A stretch of 64,000 nt of DNA, from contig CAJAIK010000096.1 in the NCBI GenBank assembly GCA_903939765.1, positions 1 through 64,000 of the forward strand, written 5' to 3'. Shown here piece after piece: positions 50,040 to 59,100 of the stretch (position 1 is the stretch's first letter; every line of letters begins with the position of its first letter). The notes under the pieces were generated by a model. The model ran no database searches and had not been told where the DNA came from. It saw only the letters and a program-made list of their open reading frames with translations. The stretch comes from an uncultured Chlorobiaceae bacterium (GTDB taxonomy: Bacteria; Bacteroidota; Chlorobiia; Chlorobiales; Chlorobiaceae). The position numbers were made by a program, and so were the translations under genes.

Positions 50040-50696
50040 ATGGGCGTATTCACTCTACACGCAAGCGATCCACTTCTCTTTGTCGATCGTGCGATACCTT
50101 CCGACCTCCTTGAGGCCATCAGAAAGCTTGAAAGATGGGATGAGCAGGCTCTGGATATGGCCAATCTGTTGATTACCGTCTGGTCAATGGACGCAATTGC
50201 AAGAGCAAATGATCGAGAGGGTATATCGGAACTGCAACGCATTATTCATTTTACTCTTAGTCGGGCGCGCTCTTTATCCACGCTTCCGGAAGAGTTCAGG
50301 TGCCGTTGGCAGGAGGCGAGTGACATGCTCGAAGCGAGGCGTCTCAATCTGGCCCATGCCGACCCTGAGGCGCAACTCGGGCGCCGCCATGTTCCAGAAA
50401 TCCTTCAATGGCTGCTCAGTAACGGGGATCGAGAGTTGCCACAGTCGGAGCTTGTAACGCATCTTGAAGTCACTGCTGGACGAGTTACCCAGCTTATTGG
50501 CCCTCTTGAATCAAGCGGCTTGGTAACCAAGCGGAAACATGGTCGTGATATTCTTTTGCAACTCACTGATATCGGGCGGAAGCATGCTGTAAGCGCACCA
50601 AAGATGGCGGCACCAGTGACAGGTTTTCGCGGGTTACTCTCAACAGACGCCACGATTCAGTCGCACGTGAAAATTGGAAAACTGATTGCAGCATGA
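50040..50696 (+). CDS. Winged-helix (MarR-like) protein of the NACHT locus
   Basis: 218 aa. The C-terminal part (about residues 103-178) is a winged helix-turn-helix: ILQWLLSNGDRELPQSELVTHLEVTAGRVTQLIGPLESSGLV then a wing KRKHGRDILLQLTDIGR. The helical N-terminal ~100 residues (RKLERWDEQALDMANLL) are not recognised. It could be the locus repressor or an adaptor. AGGAGACAGTC precedes the ATG. The stop overlaps the start of the 1722-aa gene (ATGA), so the two proteins are made together. Confidence 0.75.
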   Translation: MGVFTLHASDPLLFVDRAIPSDLLEAIRKLERWDEQALDMANLLITVWSMDAIARANDREGISELQRIIHFTLSRARSLSTLPEEFRCRWQEASDMLEARRLNLAHADPEAQLGRRHVPEILQWLLSNGDRELPQSELVTHLEVTAGRVTQLIGPLESSGLVTKRKHGRDILLQLTDIGRKHAVSAPKMAAPVTGFRGLLSTDATIQSHVKIGKLIAA

Positions 50697-53600
50697 CTCC
50701 CTTCATCGTCACTTTCTACAGCTACAAGGGCGGCGTCGGGCGCAGCCTGCTTGCTGCCAATATTGGTGTTCTTTGCGCCCGGCGGGGCAAAACGCTGCTG
50801 TGGGATCTTGATATCGAAGCGCCTGGGCTGCACAATATCCCGGGGCTGACACCATCAAAACCGGTCAAAGAGGGTTTTTTTGAATGGATGATTGCATGGC
50901 AGGAGTCTGGAAAAGCATCGAACAAAGCTGATTTCGGTAAACTTCTGAAACTCGCGTGCCAGACTCCAGAGCGGGATCGTCTCTTCATCTTGCCTGCTTA
51001 TGGCGATAACAAGGACTTTGCCGGGCTTTTCCAGAGCATCCGCTGGGATGATTTTCTGGTTCGTGACCTCGACAGCGGCCTCGCACTTTTTCGCGGTATC
51101 CTTGATGCTTTCGGCAAGGCCGGTTTCGAAACGGTGCTGCTCGATTCGCGTACTGGCATCACCGACATCGGCGGTCTGCTTGCCGCCCTGCTGCCACACG
51201 CAACTGTTCTTGTCGGCAACTACGGCAGGCAGAATACCAGGGGACTTGCCCATGTTTGGCAAGCCCTTCAACCAGCCAGCGAGGGGCGCATTGCCGCACG
51301 GGGTACGCTGCCGCCCCTTACCCGGTTGCTGGTTGCATCGCCGATTGCTGATGAACTCGATTTGCGAGCTAAAGGAGAGGATATCTGGAAGGAGGCCTTT
51401 GGCCTGGCCTCTACAGAATTGGTCACCATCCCTTTTGATCAGCGTCTGCTTTTCACCGAAGAGCTTTACGCCGCAACACGCCCGGAAACTCCGGTAGCCA
51501 AAGCCTATAACGATCTGGAACGCCGAATCGACAAGGTACGCCAACAGGTTATTGCTGAGAGTGAGTTGGCCAGTCGCAGCGACGATGCTCGTCCCGATCT
51601 GGTCGTCCGCCGCAACAAGGATAGCCGTGAGCAAGGCAAAAGTTTCGAGGAGCGTGTCGCTCATCTCCTGCGTCTGCTTGGCTACACCGTTGAACGGGAA
51701 CAGTTGATCGACAGCAACCGGGTTGATCTGGTTGCCCGCAAGCGTGCCGATTTCGGTCGCGAAGAACTCTATCTGGTTGAGTGCAAGGATCATCAAAGCG
51801 TCATCCCGAAAGAGACGGTACAGATATTCAAGACCTGGCTTGATGGCCCGACTGCCAAAGAGATGCAGGCTCGTGGTATGGTGGTTGCCGCACGCGACTT
51901 CAGCCCGGCGGCTCGAAGCTTTGCGCGAGAGCAGGGCATTCAGGCACTCACCTATGACGAACTGGAACGGAGCCTTTTCGATTTTTTACCCTACCTTGCC
52001 CGCATCCGTCAGCGCTACGAAGCAAGCGCTCTTGCAAGCAACTATGTTGACCAGTATTTGCTCCTTGAAAAGCAGCCCGACGAAAAACCGGTGCCGATGT
52101 TGCCTCATGCTCTTGAATGGGTTTCAGGAGCGGGAAGCCGGTTGTGGCTGGTGCTCGGCGATTATGGTACCGGTAAAAGCACGTTGGTCGATCGGCTTGC
52201 CTACGAACTTGCCCGAAACTGCGAAAACAATCCGGAAAGTCCGATTCCGGTCGAAATCAACCTGCGCCAGTTTCCCAATGCCATTTCGCTCGAAAGCCTT
52301 ATCCGTGAACATCTCGAAGCCGAACTGCGCACCGTGCTCAATCCCGAGATCGTGTTGCACCTGCTCGAAGCCGGGCGCGTAGTGCTCCTGCTCGACAGTT
52401 TCGACGAAATGGGCGTTGCCCAAGCCGGGCGCAGTGTTGAAGAGCAGTTCCGTCAACTGGTGCGTCCGACAGCAAATTCCGGTCGTAACCCACGTGCCAA
52501 CCGGGTGCTCATCACCTCTCGTAGCCACTTTTTCCGTGACAGCAGCAGCGCCAGGCAAGCCGTGCAGGGCGGCGACAAGCTCTTCGAAGCGGATTCAGCT
52601 CTGGGCAAGGCTGCACGAGCTTTCGATGCTACGCTCGATACTTTGCCCGTTTTCACAAAGGAGCAAATTGCCGAGTACTTGCAAAAGCGTCTCGGCATTG
52701 TTGAGGGTGATCAGGCGCGGCGGTTTATCGAAGAGAGATATGGCCTCCAGGATATCGCCTCAACACCCCAGTTGCTCGACATGATTGTCGCCTCTCTTCC
52801 CGATTTGATAAAACAGGGCGAAAAAGTAACCACTGGCTCACTCTACCTGACCTACACAACCCGCTGGTTGAACACCATTCGCCTGAGCCAGGGGGAAGTA
52901 AATGTCGATCACATGCGCGACCTGCTTGAACGCATGGCCTGTGAGCTTTGGAGCAGGCCACGTAACCAGATCCACTACACCGACCTCGCCGTGCTGCTGC
53001 ATCATGAAGGCGGACTCGCCCGCAGCCTCGACAGTGAGCGGGTGGACCTTGAACTGCGTACCGCCTCGTTCCTTGTGCGCAATCCTCTCGGCTATTATAG
53101 CTTTTCGCACCGAAGCTTCCTTGAATTCTTTTTTGCCCAAGCACTTTTCCGTGCACTTAAGGAAAATCATTTTGCAGAAGCGTTGACCTGTGGCCGTATC
53201 AATCCCGAAGCCACCATATTTCTGCTTGCTCTGATCGAATCAGAGCAAAAGAGCTCCGAACTGACCGGAGCTGTCCGTACCATTCTTGCAAATCCCTATG
53301 TTGAAGTCACCTCTGAAAACGCGCTGCTAATCGCTCATCGTGCCGCGCAGCACCGTTTCCAGGAAATTTCGAAAGATCCAGTGCAGCTTCGCTTGGCACA
53401 AAAGCAACTGATTCCTCCAAAAGTAAATTTGAAAGGAGCTCAGCTTGCAGGCGAAAATCTGATATTTCTCTGTGCTGATGAGATCGATTTCAGTAATGCC
53501 GACCTCCGAGGTACGACTCTTTCTTACGCCGTTCTTGATAAAGCTCGTTTTGATGGAGCCCGACTTGACGATGCTGTGCTTGACAATGCAGGCATTGCAG

Positions 53601-55861
53601 AAGCAAGTCTCGTTGGTACCTCACTTCATCGAATCAAAGGATGGCATCTTGACCTGAACCATGCGAAATGCAGCAATGCCTGTTTTGATGGCGCTGACCT
53701 GCGACATCTCCAGGCTTCCAATGCGGATTTTTCCGGTGCGAGCTTGCGCCTGACAAGGCTTGCTGAGGCTCGGCTTGTCGAAGTAAATCTTGCGACAACT
53801 GATCTGACTGGTGCAACATGGCCAAGAGCAGATGGTTATGCTGAAAATTCAGGATTCTCACCGGTCAAACCTCGAATTGCAGGCCTTATTGGTCATTCAG
53901 GCTGGATTCGCGCCTGCGCCTTTTCCCCAGACGGAAAGCGCATCCTCACAGCAGGCGATGACAGTACAGCCCGGCTTTGGGAGGGCGAATCGGGTAAAGA
54001 AATTCGAAGATTTGAAGGTCATTCAGGCTGGATTTGGGCCTGCGTTTTTTCCCCAGACGGAAAGCGCATCCTCACAGCAGGCGATGACAGCACCGCCCGG
54101 CTTTGGGAGGCTAAATCGGGTAAAGAAATTCGAAGATTTGAAGGTCATTCAGGCTGGATTCGTGCCTGTGCCTTTTCTCCGGACGGGAAGCGCATCCTCA
54201 CAGCAGGCATTGGCAGCACCGCTCGCCTCTGGGATGTTGAATCAGGTGAAGAAATTCGACAATTCGAAGGTCATACAGGCCGAATTCTGGCTTGCTCCTT
54301 TTCCCCGGAAGGGAAGCATATCCTCACTGCAGGCTCTGACAGCACCGTTCGACTTTGGGAGGCGGAATCTGGTAAAGAAATTCGACGATTTGAAGGCCAT
54401 TCAGGCTGGATTTGGGCCTGCGCTTTTTCCCCTGACGGGACGTGTATCCTTACGGCAGGCGATGACAGCAGTACTCGGCTCTGGGAGGCGGAATCGGGTA
54501 AAGAGATTCGACGATTCGAAGCTTATTCAGGCTGGATTCGGGCCTGCGCTTTTTCTCCGGACGGGAAGCGCATTCTCACAGCAGGCGATGACAGCAGCGC
54601 CCGGCTCTGGGATGCTGAATCAGGTAAAGAAATTCGGCTGTTCGAAGGTCATTTAGGCTTTATTCGGGCTTGCGCTTTTTCTTCGGATGGGAGGCGCATC
54701 CTCACAGCAGGCGATGACCGCAGCGCCCGGCTCTGGGAGGCTGAATCGGGTAAAGAAATTCGACGATTTGAAGGTTATTCATGCGAACTCAATGCCTGCG
54801 TCTTTTCGCCGAATGGGAAGCATATCCTCACTGCAGGTGATGATCGTACCGCTGGGCTCTGGGATGCAGAACGGGGTAAAGAAATTCGGCGATTCGAAGG
54901 TCATTCAGGCTGGATAAGGACCTGCTCTTTTTCCCCGGACGGGAAGCGCATCCTTACAGCAGGCGATGACAGTACCGCTCGGCTCTGGGATGTTGAATCG
55001 GGTGCTGAAATTGTACGATTCGAAGCTTATTCAGGCTGGATTCGGGCTTGCTCCTTTTCCCCGGAAGGGAAGCACATCCTCACGGCAGGCTCTGACAGCA
55101 CCGCTCGGCTCTGGGATGTTGAATCAGGCAAAGAAATTCAGCGATTCGAAAGTCATTCAGGCTTTATTCGGGCTTGCGCTTTTTCCCCGGACGGGAATAG
55201 TATCCTCACGGCAGGCGATGACAGTACCGCTCGGCTCTGGGATGTTGAATCAGGCAAAGAAATTGGACGATTCAAAGGTCATTTAGACTGTATTCGGACT
55301 TGCGCTTTTTCTCCTGACGGGAAACGAATCCTCACTGCAGGCTCTGACAGAACCGCTCGTCTCTGGGATGTTGAATCATTTAAAGAAATTGGACGATTCG
55401 AAGGTCATTCATGCTGGATTCTGACCTGCGCCTTTTCGCCAGACGGGAAGCACATTCTTACAGCAGGCGATGACAGCGCCGCTCGGCTCTGGGAGAGTGA
55501 ATCGGGTAAAGAAATTTCTCGATTTGAAGGTCATTCAGGCGGGATTCAGGCCTGTGCCTTTTCTCCTGACGGGCAACGCATCCTCACCGCAGGCTCTGAC
55601 AGCACCGCTCGGCTCTGGGAGGCTAACTCAGGATTCGAGTTTTTTGCGAGATCAGTCGCTGGCAATTCGTGGATCTTATGGTCGCAAAGCGAAGGCCGCT
55701 GGGAAGGAGAGGGAACGTTGACCGAACAGTTGCGTTACGAGGACGTCAGCGAAGTGCCGACAGGAGCTCTCGACTGGGTTCCCCGCCACTGGCTTGCCGC
55801 TGACCTACCGGAGTTGCGCGGTCTTACGCCTTTGTCACAGATGAAACCGCATTCAGATTAG
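50693..55861 (+). CDS. Giant NLR-like protein: KGGVGR ATPase, Mrr-like nuclease, NACHT, pentapeptide repeats and 14 WD40 repeats
   Basis: 1722 aa. Domains in order. (1) ParA/MinD-like P-loop with the variant YSYKGGVGRSLLAANIG (residues ~1-290). (2) Restriction-endonuclease (Mrr-cat) domain at ~315-440 with FEERVAHLLRLLGY, Asp345 and Glu363-Cys-Lys365, the D-ExK nuclease core. (3) NACHT at ~480-680 with Walker A GDYGTGKST (489-497) and Walker B VVLLLDSFDE (563-572). (4) Helical region. (5) Pentapeptide-like repeats at ~913-1055. (6) Fourteen WD40 units at 1067-1654. (7) A 68-aa tail. The plan is that of a STAND immune receptor: sensor (WD40), switch (NACHT), effector (nuclease). The function in defence is inferred. 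Confidence 0.88.
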   Translation: MTPFIVTFYSYKGGVGRSLLAANIGVLCARRGKTLLWDLDIEAPGLHNIPGLTPSKPVKEGFFEWMIAWQESGKASNKADFGKLLKLACQTPERDRLFILPAYGDNKDFAGLFQSIRWDDFLVRDLDSGLALFRGILDAFGKAGFETVLLDSRTGITDIGGLLAALLPHATVLVGNYGRQNTRGLAHVWQALQPASEGRIAARGTLPPLTRLLVASPIADELDLRAKGEDIWKEAFGLASTELVTIPFDQRLLFTEELYAATRPETPVAKAYNDLERRIDKVRQQVIAESELASRSDDARPDLVVRRNKDSREQGKSFEERVAHLLRLLGYTVEREQLIDSNRVDLVARKRADFGREELYLVECKDHQSVIPKETVQIFKTWLDGPTAKEMQARGMVVAARDFSPAARSFAREQGIQALTYDELERSLFDFLPYLARIRQRYEASALASNYVDQYLLLEKQPDEKPVPMLPHALEWVSGAGSRLWLVLGDYGTGKSTLVDRLAYELARNCENNPESPIPVEINLRQFPNAISLESLIREHLEAELRTVLNPEIVLHLLEAGRVVLLLDSFDEMGVAQAGRSVEEQFRQLVRPTANSGRNPRANRVLITSRSHFFRDSSSARQAVQGGDKLFEADSALGKAARAFDATLDTLPVFTKEQIAEYLQKRLGIVEGDQARRFIEERYGLQDIASTPQLLDMIVASLPDLIKQGEKVTTGSLYLTYTTRWLNTIRLSQGEVNVDHMRDLLERMACELWSRPRNQIHYTDLAVLLHHEGGLARSLDSERVDLELRTASFLVRNPLGYYSFSHRSFLEFFFAQALFRALKENHFAEALTCGRINPEATIFLLALIESEQKSSELTGAVRTILANPYVEVTSENALLIAHRAAQHRFQEISKDPVQLRLAQKQLIPPKVNLKGAQLAGENLIFLCADEIDFSNADLRGTTLSYAVLDKARFDGARLDDAVLDNAGIAEASLVGTSLHRIKGWHLDLNHAKCSNACFDGADLRHLQASNADFSGASLRLTRLAEARLVEVNLATTDLTGATWPRADGYAENSGFSPVKPRIAGLIGHSGWIRACAFSPDGKRILTAGDDSTARLWEGESGKEIRRFEGHSGWIWACVFSPDGKRILTAGDDSTARLWEAKSGKEIRRFEGHSGWIRACAFSPDGKRILTAGIGSTARLWDVESGEEIRQFEGHTGRILACSFSPEGKHILTAGSDSTVRLWEAESGKEIRRFEGHSGWIWACAFSPDGTCILTAGDDSSTRLWEAESGKEIRRFEAYSGWIRACAFSPDGKRILTAGDDSSARLWDAESGKEIRLFEGHLGFIRACAFSSDGRRILTAGDDRSARLWEAESGKEIRRFEGYSCELNACVFSPNGKHILTAGDDRTAGLWDAERGKEIRRFEGHSGWIRTCSFSPDGKRILTAGDDSTARLWDVESGAEIVRFEAYSGWIRACSFSPEGKHILTAGSDSTARLWDVESGKEIQRFESHSGFIRACAFSPDGNSILTAGDDSTARLWDVESGKEIGRFKGHLDCIRTCAFSPDGKRILTAGSDRTARLWDVESFKEIGRFEGHSCWILTCAFSPDGKHILTAGDDSAARLWESESGKEISRFEGHSGGIQACAFSPDGQRILTAGSDSTARLWEANSGFEFFARSVAGNSWILWSQSEGRWEGEGTLTEQLRYEDVSEVPTGALDWVPRHWLAADLPELRGLTPLSQMKPHSD
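53891..55654 (+). repeat. Fourteen tandem 126-bp WD40 repeats
   Basis: Each unit encodes 42 aa starting at the GH dipeptide (GHSGWIRACAFSPDGKRI... to ...SGKEIRRFE) with no length variation, so 14 units equal two seven-bladed propellers. Units are close to identical at DNA level. Differences cluster at unit positions 5 (W/R/F/E/C/G) and 7 (R/W/L/N/Q), with further change at 17 and 39, while ILTAG, LW and the SPDG turn barely vary. Confidence 0.93.
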
Positions 55862-55913
55862 GGGCTGGACAGTTGGTTTCATTGCCATTAAGCCTTTTAA
55901 ATAGGAGGTTGCA

Positions 55914-56156
55914 ATGTATCTTTCTGTCATTGGTGTGACTCCGCTGACCGATCACACTTTGATGCTTGAGTTTGAAAAACGGGAAAAAAGAGTTTTTGAT
56001 ATAACACCATATCTTGATACCGGCAAATTTTCTGAATGGCGTGATCCTCTGCTTTTTCGTTCAGTAGCCGTCAAGTATGATTCAATAGAATGGTCGAACT
56101 GGCTGGATCTTGATCCTGAATTTTTGTATGAAAAAAGTGTCGCTGTTATTGTGTAA
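55914..56156 (+). CDS. DUF2442 protein
   Basis: 80 aa, ATG preceded by AGGAGGTTGCA. VIGVTPLTDHTLMLEFEKREKRVFDITPYL and a C-terminal VAVKYDSIEWSNWLDLDPEFLYE match the DUF2442 pattern. The family is often found next to DUF4160 proteins and has been proposed as part of toxin-antitoxin-like pairs; no DUF4160 gene is adjacent here. It lies 52 bp after the giant gene and 36 bp before the DUF4062 gene, consistent with one transcript. Confidence 0.85.
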   Translation: MYLSVIGVTPLTDHTLMLEFEKREKRVFDITPYLDTGKFSEWRDPLLFRSVAVKYDSIEWSNWLDLDPEFLYEKSVAVIV

Positions 56157-56192
56157 ATCAAGTGCATTGGTTGCTGACACCATCCCTTCAAT

Positions 56193-59100
56193 GTGATGCC
56201 AAACGATACATCCACTATGCCGCGTGATTTCAAGGGAGTTATGGTTTCGAGCACCTTCACTGACCTGAAGGAGCACCGTGCTGCATTGATCAACATTATT
56301 GATCATTCAGGCTTTAAGGCGGTGGCGATGGAGCATGATTCAGCCAAGTCTGACGTGGACGTGATCGACTCTTCGCTTCAGATGGTTAGGGATAGCACTG
56401 CTTATATCCTTCTGATCAGCCACAAATATGGTCAGACACCGGTGTGCACGGACCGGAATCCCGACAAGCTCTCGATTACCGAACTGGAGTTTAACGAAGC
56501 TGTACGACAGGGACGCTCCATTCTGCTTTTCATCATGGGTGACGATCACGCGATAAAGAAGAGTGACGTTGAAAAAGATACGGAGAAGGAAACCAAACTT
56601 AACACATTCCGTGAGCGGGCAAAGAAGATGGGGCCGGATTCGGACGTTCATCGTGTTTATGCTGAGTTCAACAGCCTTGAGGAGTTCAAGGAAAAGGCTG
56701 CCAAAGCGCTTTCCGATCTGTGCCTTGTTCTCCCGAAAAAATATATCAAACCTCCTGGTGGCAAGGTTACAAGGCCGCCCGTTGACAAAAATCATAAAAA
56801 GTACGCAGAGTGTTACCAGAAAATCCTCAAAGAGGAACTGGGTTACATTCGTATGCTTGGGCTTCCGGGTGTTGAGAGCATCAAGGTCAACCTGAACAAC
56901 GATACTTTTGTGCCTTTGCGTCTTTCTGACAGCCATGAAAGAGGAGGCCTTTGTGCAAAAGAGAGTGAACTGCAAGGGGGTGAACATATTCTCTACCCCG
57001 ACGAGATCATGAAGCAGGCTTTCCACGATCGGAGAGGTCGCCGGATGCTTCTTGTTATCGGTGACCCTGGTGCAGGCAAAACAACGCTGCTCAAGTATTA
57101 TGCCTTATGTGCGCTTGAGGATTACACGAAGCTTGGATTTACAGAAGCAGTCAAGGTATTTTATCTGCCATTGCGCGATCTTGTCTGTGACAAGGATGGG
57201 CGTTGCACAGAAAAGCTGCCAGGAACTCTTGCCGGATGGTCAGAAAAGCATCATCAATCAATTGACACGAAGATTTTCACTGACTGGCTGAACAATGAGA
57301 ACTCACTGGTGTTGCTTGACGGCCTTGATGAAATCAGCAATATCGAAGAGCGAAAAGAGGTGTGCCGATGGATTGACAACGCCTTCAGCGGCTTCAGCAA
57401 GGCATTTTTTGTGGTGACTTCACGGGCGACAGGGTACCGCAAGGATGAAGGTATTGAGCTTGCTTCAGAGTACGAACGAGCCGATGTGCAGGACTTTACA
57501 GCGGAGCAGCAGGAGCGTTTTTTGCGCAACTGGTTCACGGCTGCATTCCTGAAAGAGCCTTGTGAGAAGGGCGTTGACGAGGAGAAGTGGCAGGAAAAGC
57601 AAAAAAAGGAGGCCGAAAAACGCACCATTACCATTGTTGCACACCTCAAGGTCGACAAAAACAAGGGGCTGCGTCAACTGGCCGCCATACCCATGATTCT
57701 GCAGATCATGGCTATTTTGTGGAAAGAGAGGGAGTACATGCCGGAAAGCCGTGTTGAACTCTACGATGCAGCGCTCAACTATCTGCTTGAATTCCGCGAT
57801 AAACGCAGGAATATCAAACCCCTGCTCTCGGCAATTGATGCCCGACAGGTACTTGGGCCGATTTCACTCTGGATGCAGGAGAGGCTCAAAAAAGATGAAG
57901 CCGCCAGAATCGACATGCACACTGAAATGCAGGAATGGCTTGAGACGCTGGATACTCCTCCAACAGCAGAAGATTTTTGTGACTATCTGGTCAAGCGCGC
58001 AGGTTTGCTCATTGATACAGGCGGCAAAGAGTATCTTTTCCGGCATAAATCATTTCGTGAATATCTCGCCGGAGTTCAGCTAAAGGAAGACCGTCCATAT
58101 GAGCATATTAACCAGCTTGTTGCAAATTTCGGAGAAGACTGGTGGGAGGAACCACTTCGCTTTTTTATAGCATCAGTTGACGCCAAAGTTTTTGATGCCT
58201 TTATGCAAAAACTCTTTGATGCACCTCAGGGTGAGCAGATGACAGTAAAGCAGCAATTGTTGCTGCAAACAATCATTGAAGAGGCAAAAGGAAAAAAGGT
58301 TGATTCGCTGTGCAAAAAGCTGCTTGAACCGGCGACAACAACAGGTATGCAGTGGGTGATTCTTGACTGCCTCAAAGCTATCAATAAACCGGTAGCGCTT
58401 GATGCGTTGCAGCAGTTCCGGGAGAACAAACTTGCCGGAGAGAACCGGGACGTTATCAATCGGACTGAGGAGGTGATTCTGGCACTTGGAGGTCAATCGC
58501 TAACTTCAAAAGCTGAAAAGAGCATCAGCGGAAAACCGGCATCGTTCCGAAATCCCAATGAACAGAATGCGGAGTACATCCTGATACCGGGCGGAAACTA
58601 CCGGTATTCAGTTACAGACGAAATCGTGGATGTGTCAGATACTTACTTCGCCAAGTATCCGGTAACCAACAAGCTTTACCGCATCTTCATTGCATGGTTG
58701 CAGGCAAAAGAGATGCCGGTTTTGTATTCAGCATTCACCACTGAACTGGATGCTATCGCAAATGATAACAGGTGGGGAAAGGATTTTGGTGACCATCTCA
58801 ATAATGGTAAAGGTGATTTTGCGACACTCTTTCGTTCACGGTATGATGAAGATCGCAAATACGATGGAGAGGATCAGCCGGTGGTTGGGGTCACCTGGTA
58901 TGCAGCCAGAGCCTATTGCCTTTGGCTGTCTTTGCTTGAAGATGACAAGAGACTTTACTTTCTTCCTGATGAAATGGAGTGGGAATGGGCTGCGGGTGGC
59001 AAGCAAGGAACAACGGGACAGGAAGTACGTCGTTATCCGTGGTCGGAAGCGAAGGGTGGGCCCAACTCAACACTTGCGAACTATAATAAAAACATAGGCA

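Noticed and set aside
53811-54656. Long plus-strand frame overlapping the WD40 array in another frame, with repeated IQAGFxPAxFPxT-like peptides
   Set aside because: It is the out-of-frame translation of the 126-bp repeats; the repeat length is divisible by three, so all frames repeat without acquiring stops.
53891-55654. Tandem direct repeats that could suggest a CRISPR or satellite array
   Set aside because: Units are contiguous, coding and in frame as WD40 blades; there are no unique spacers.
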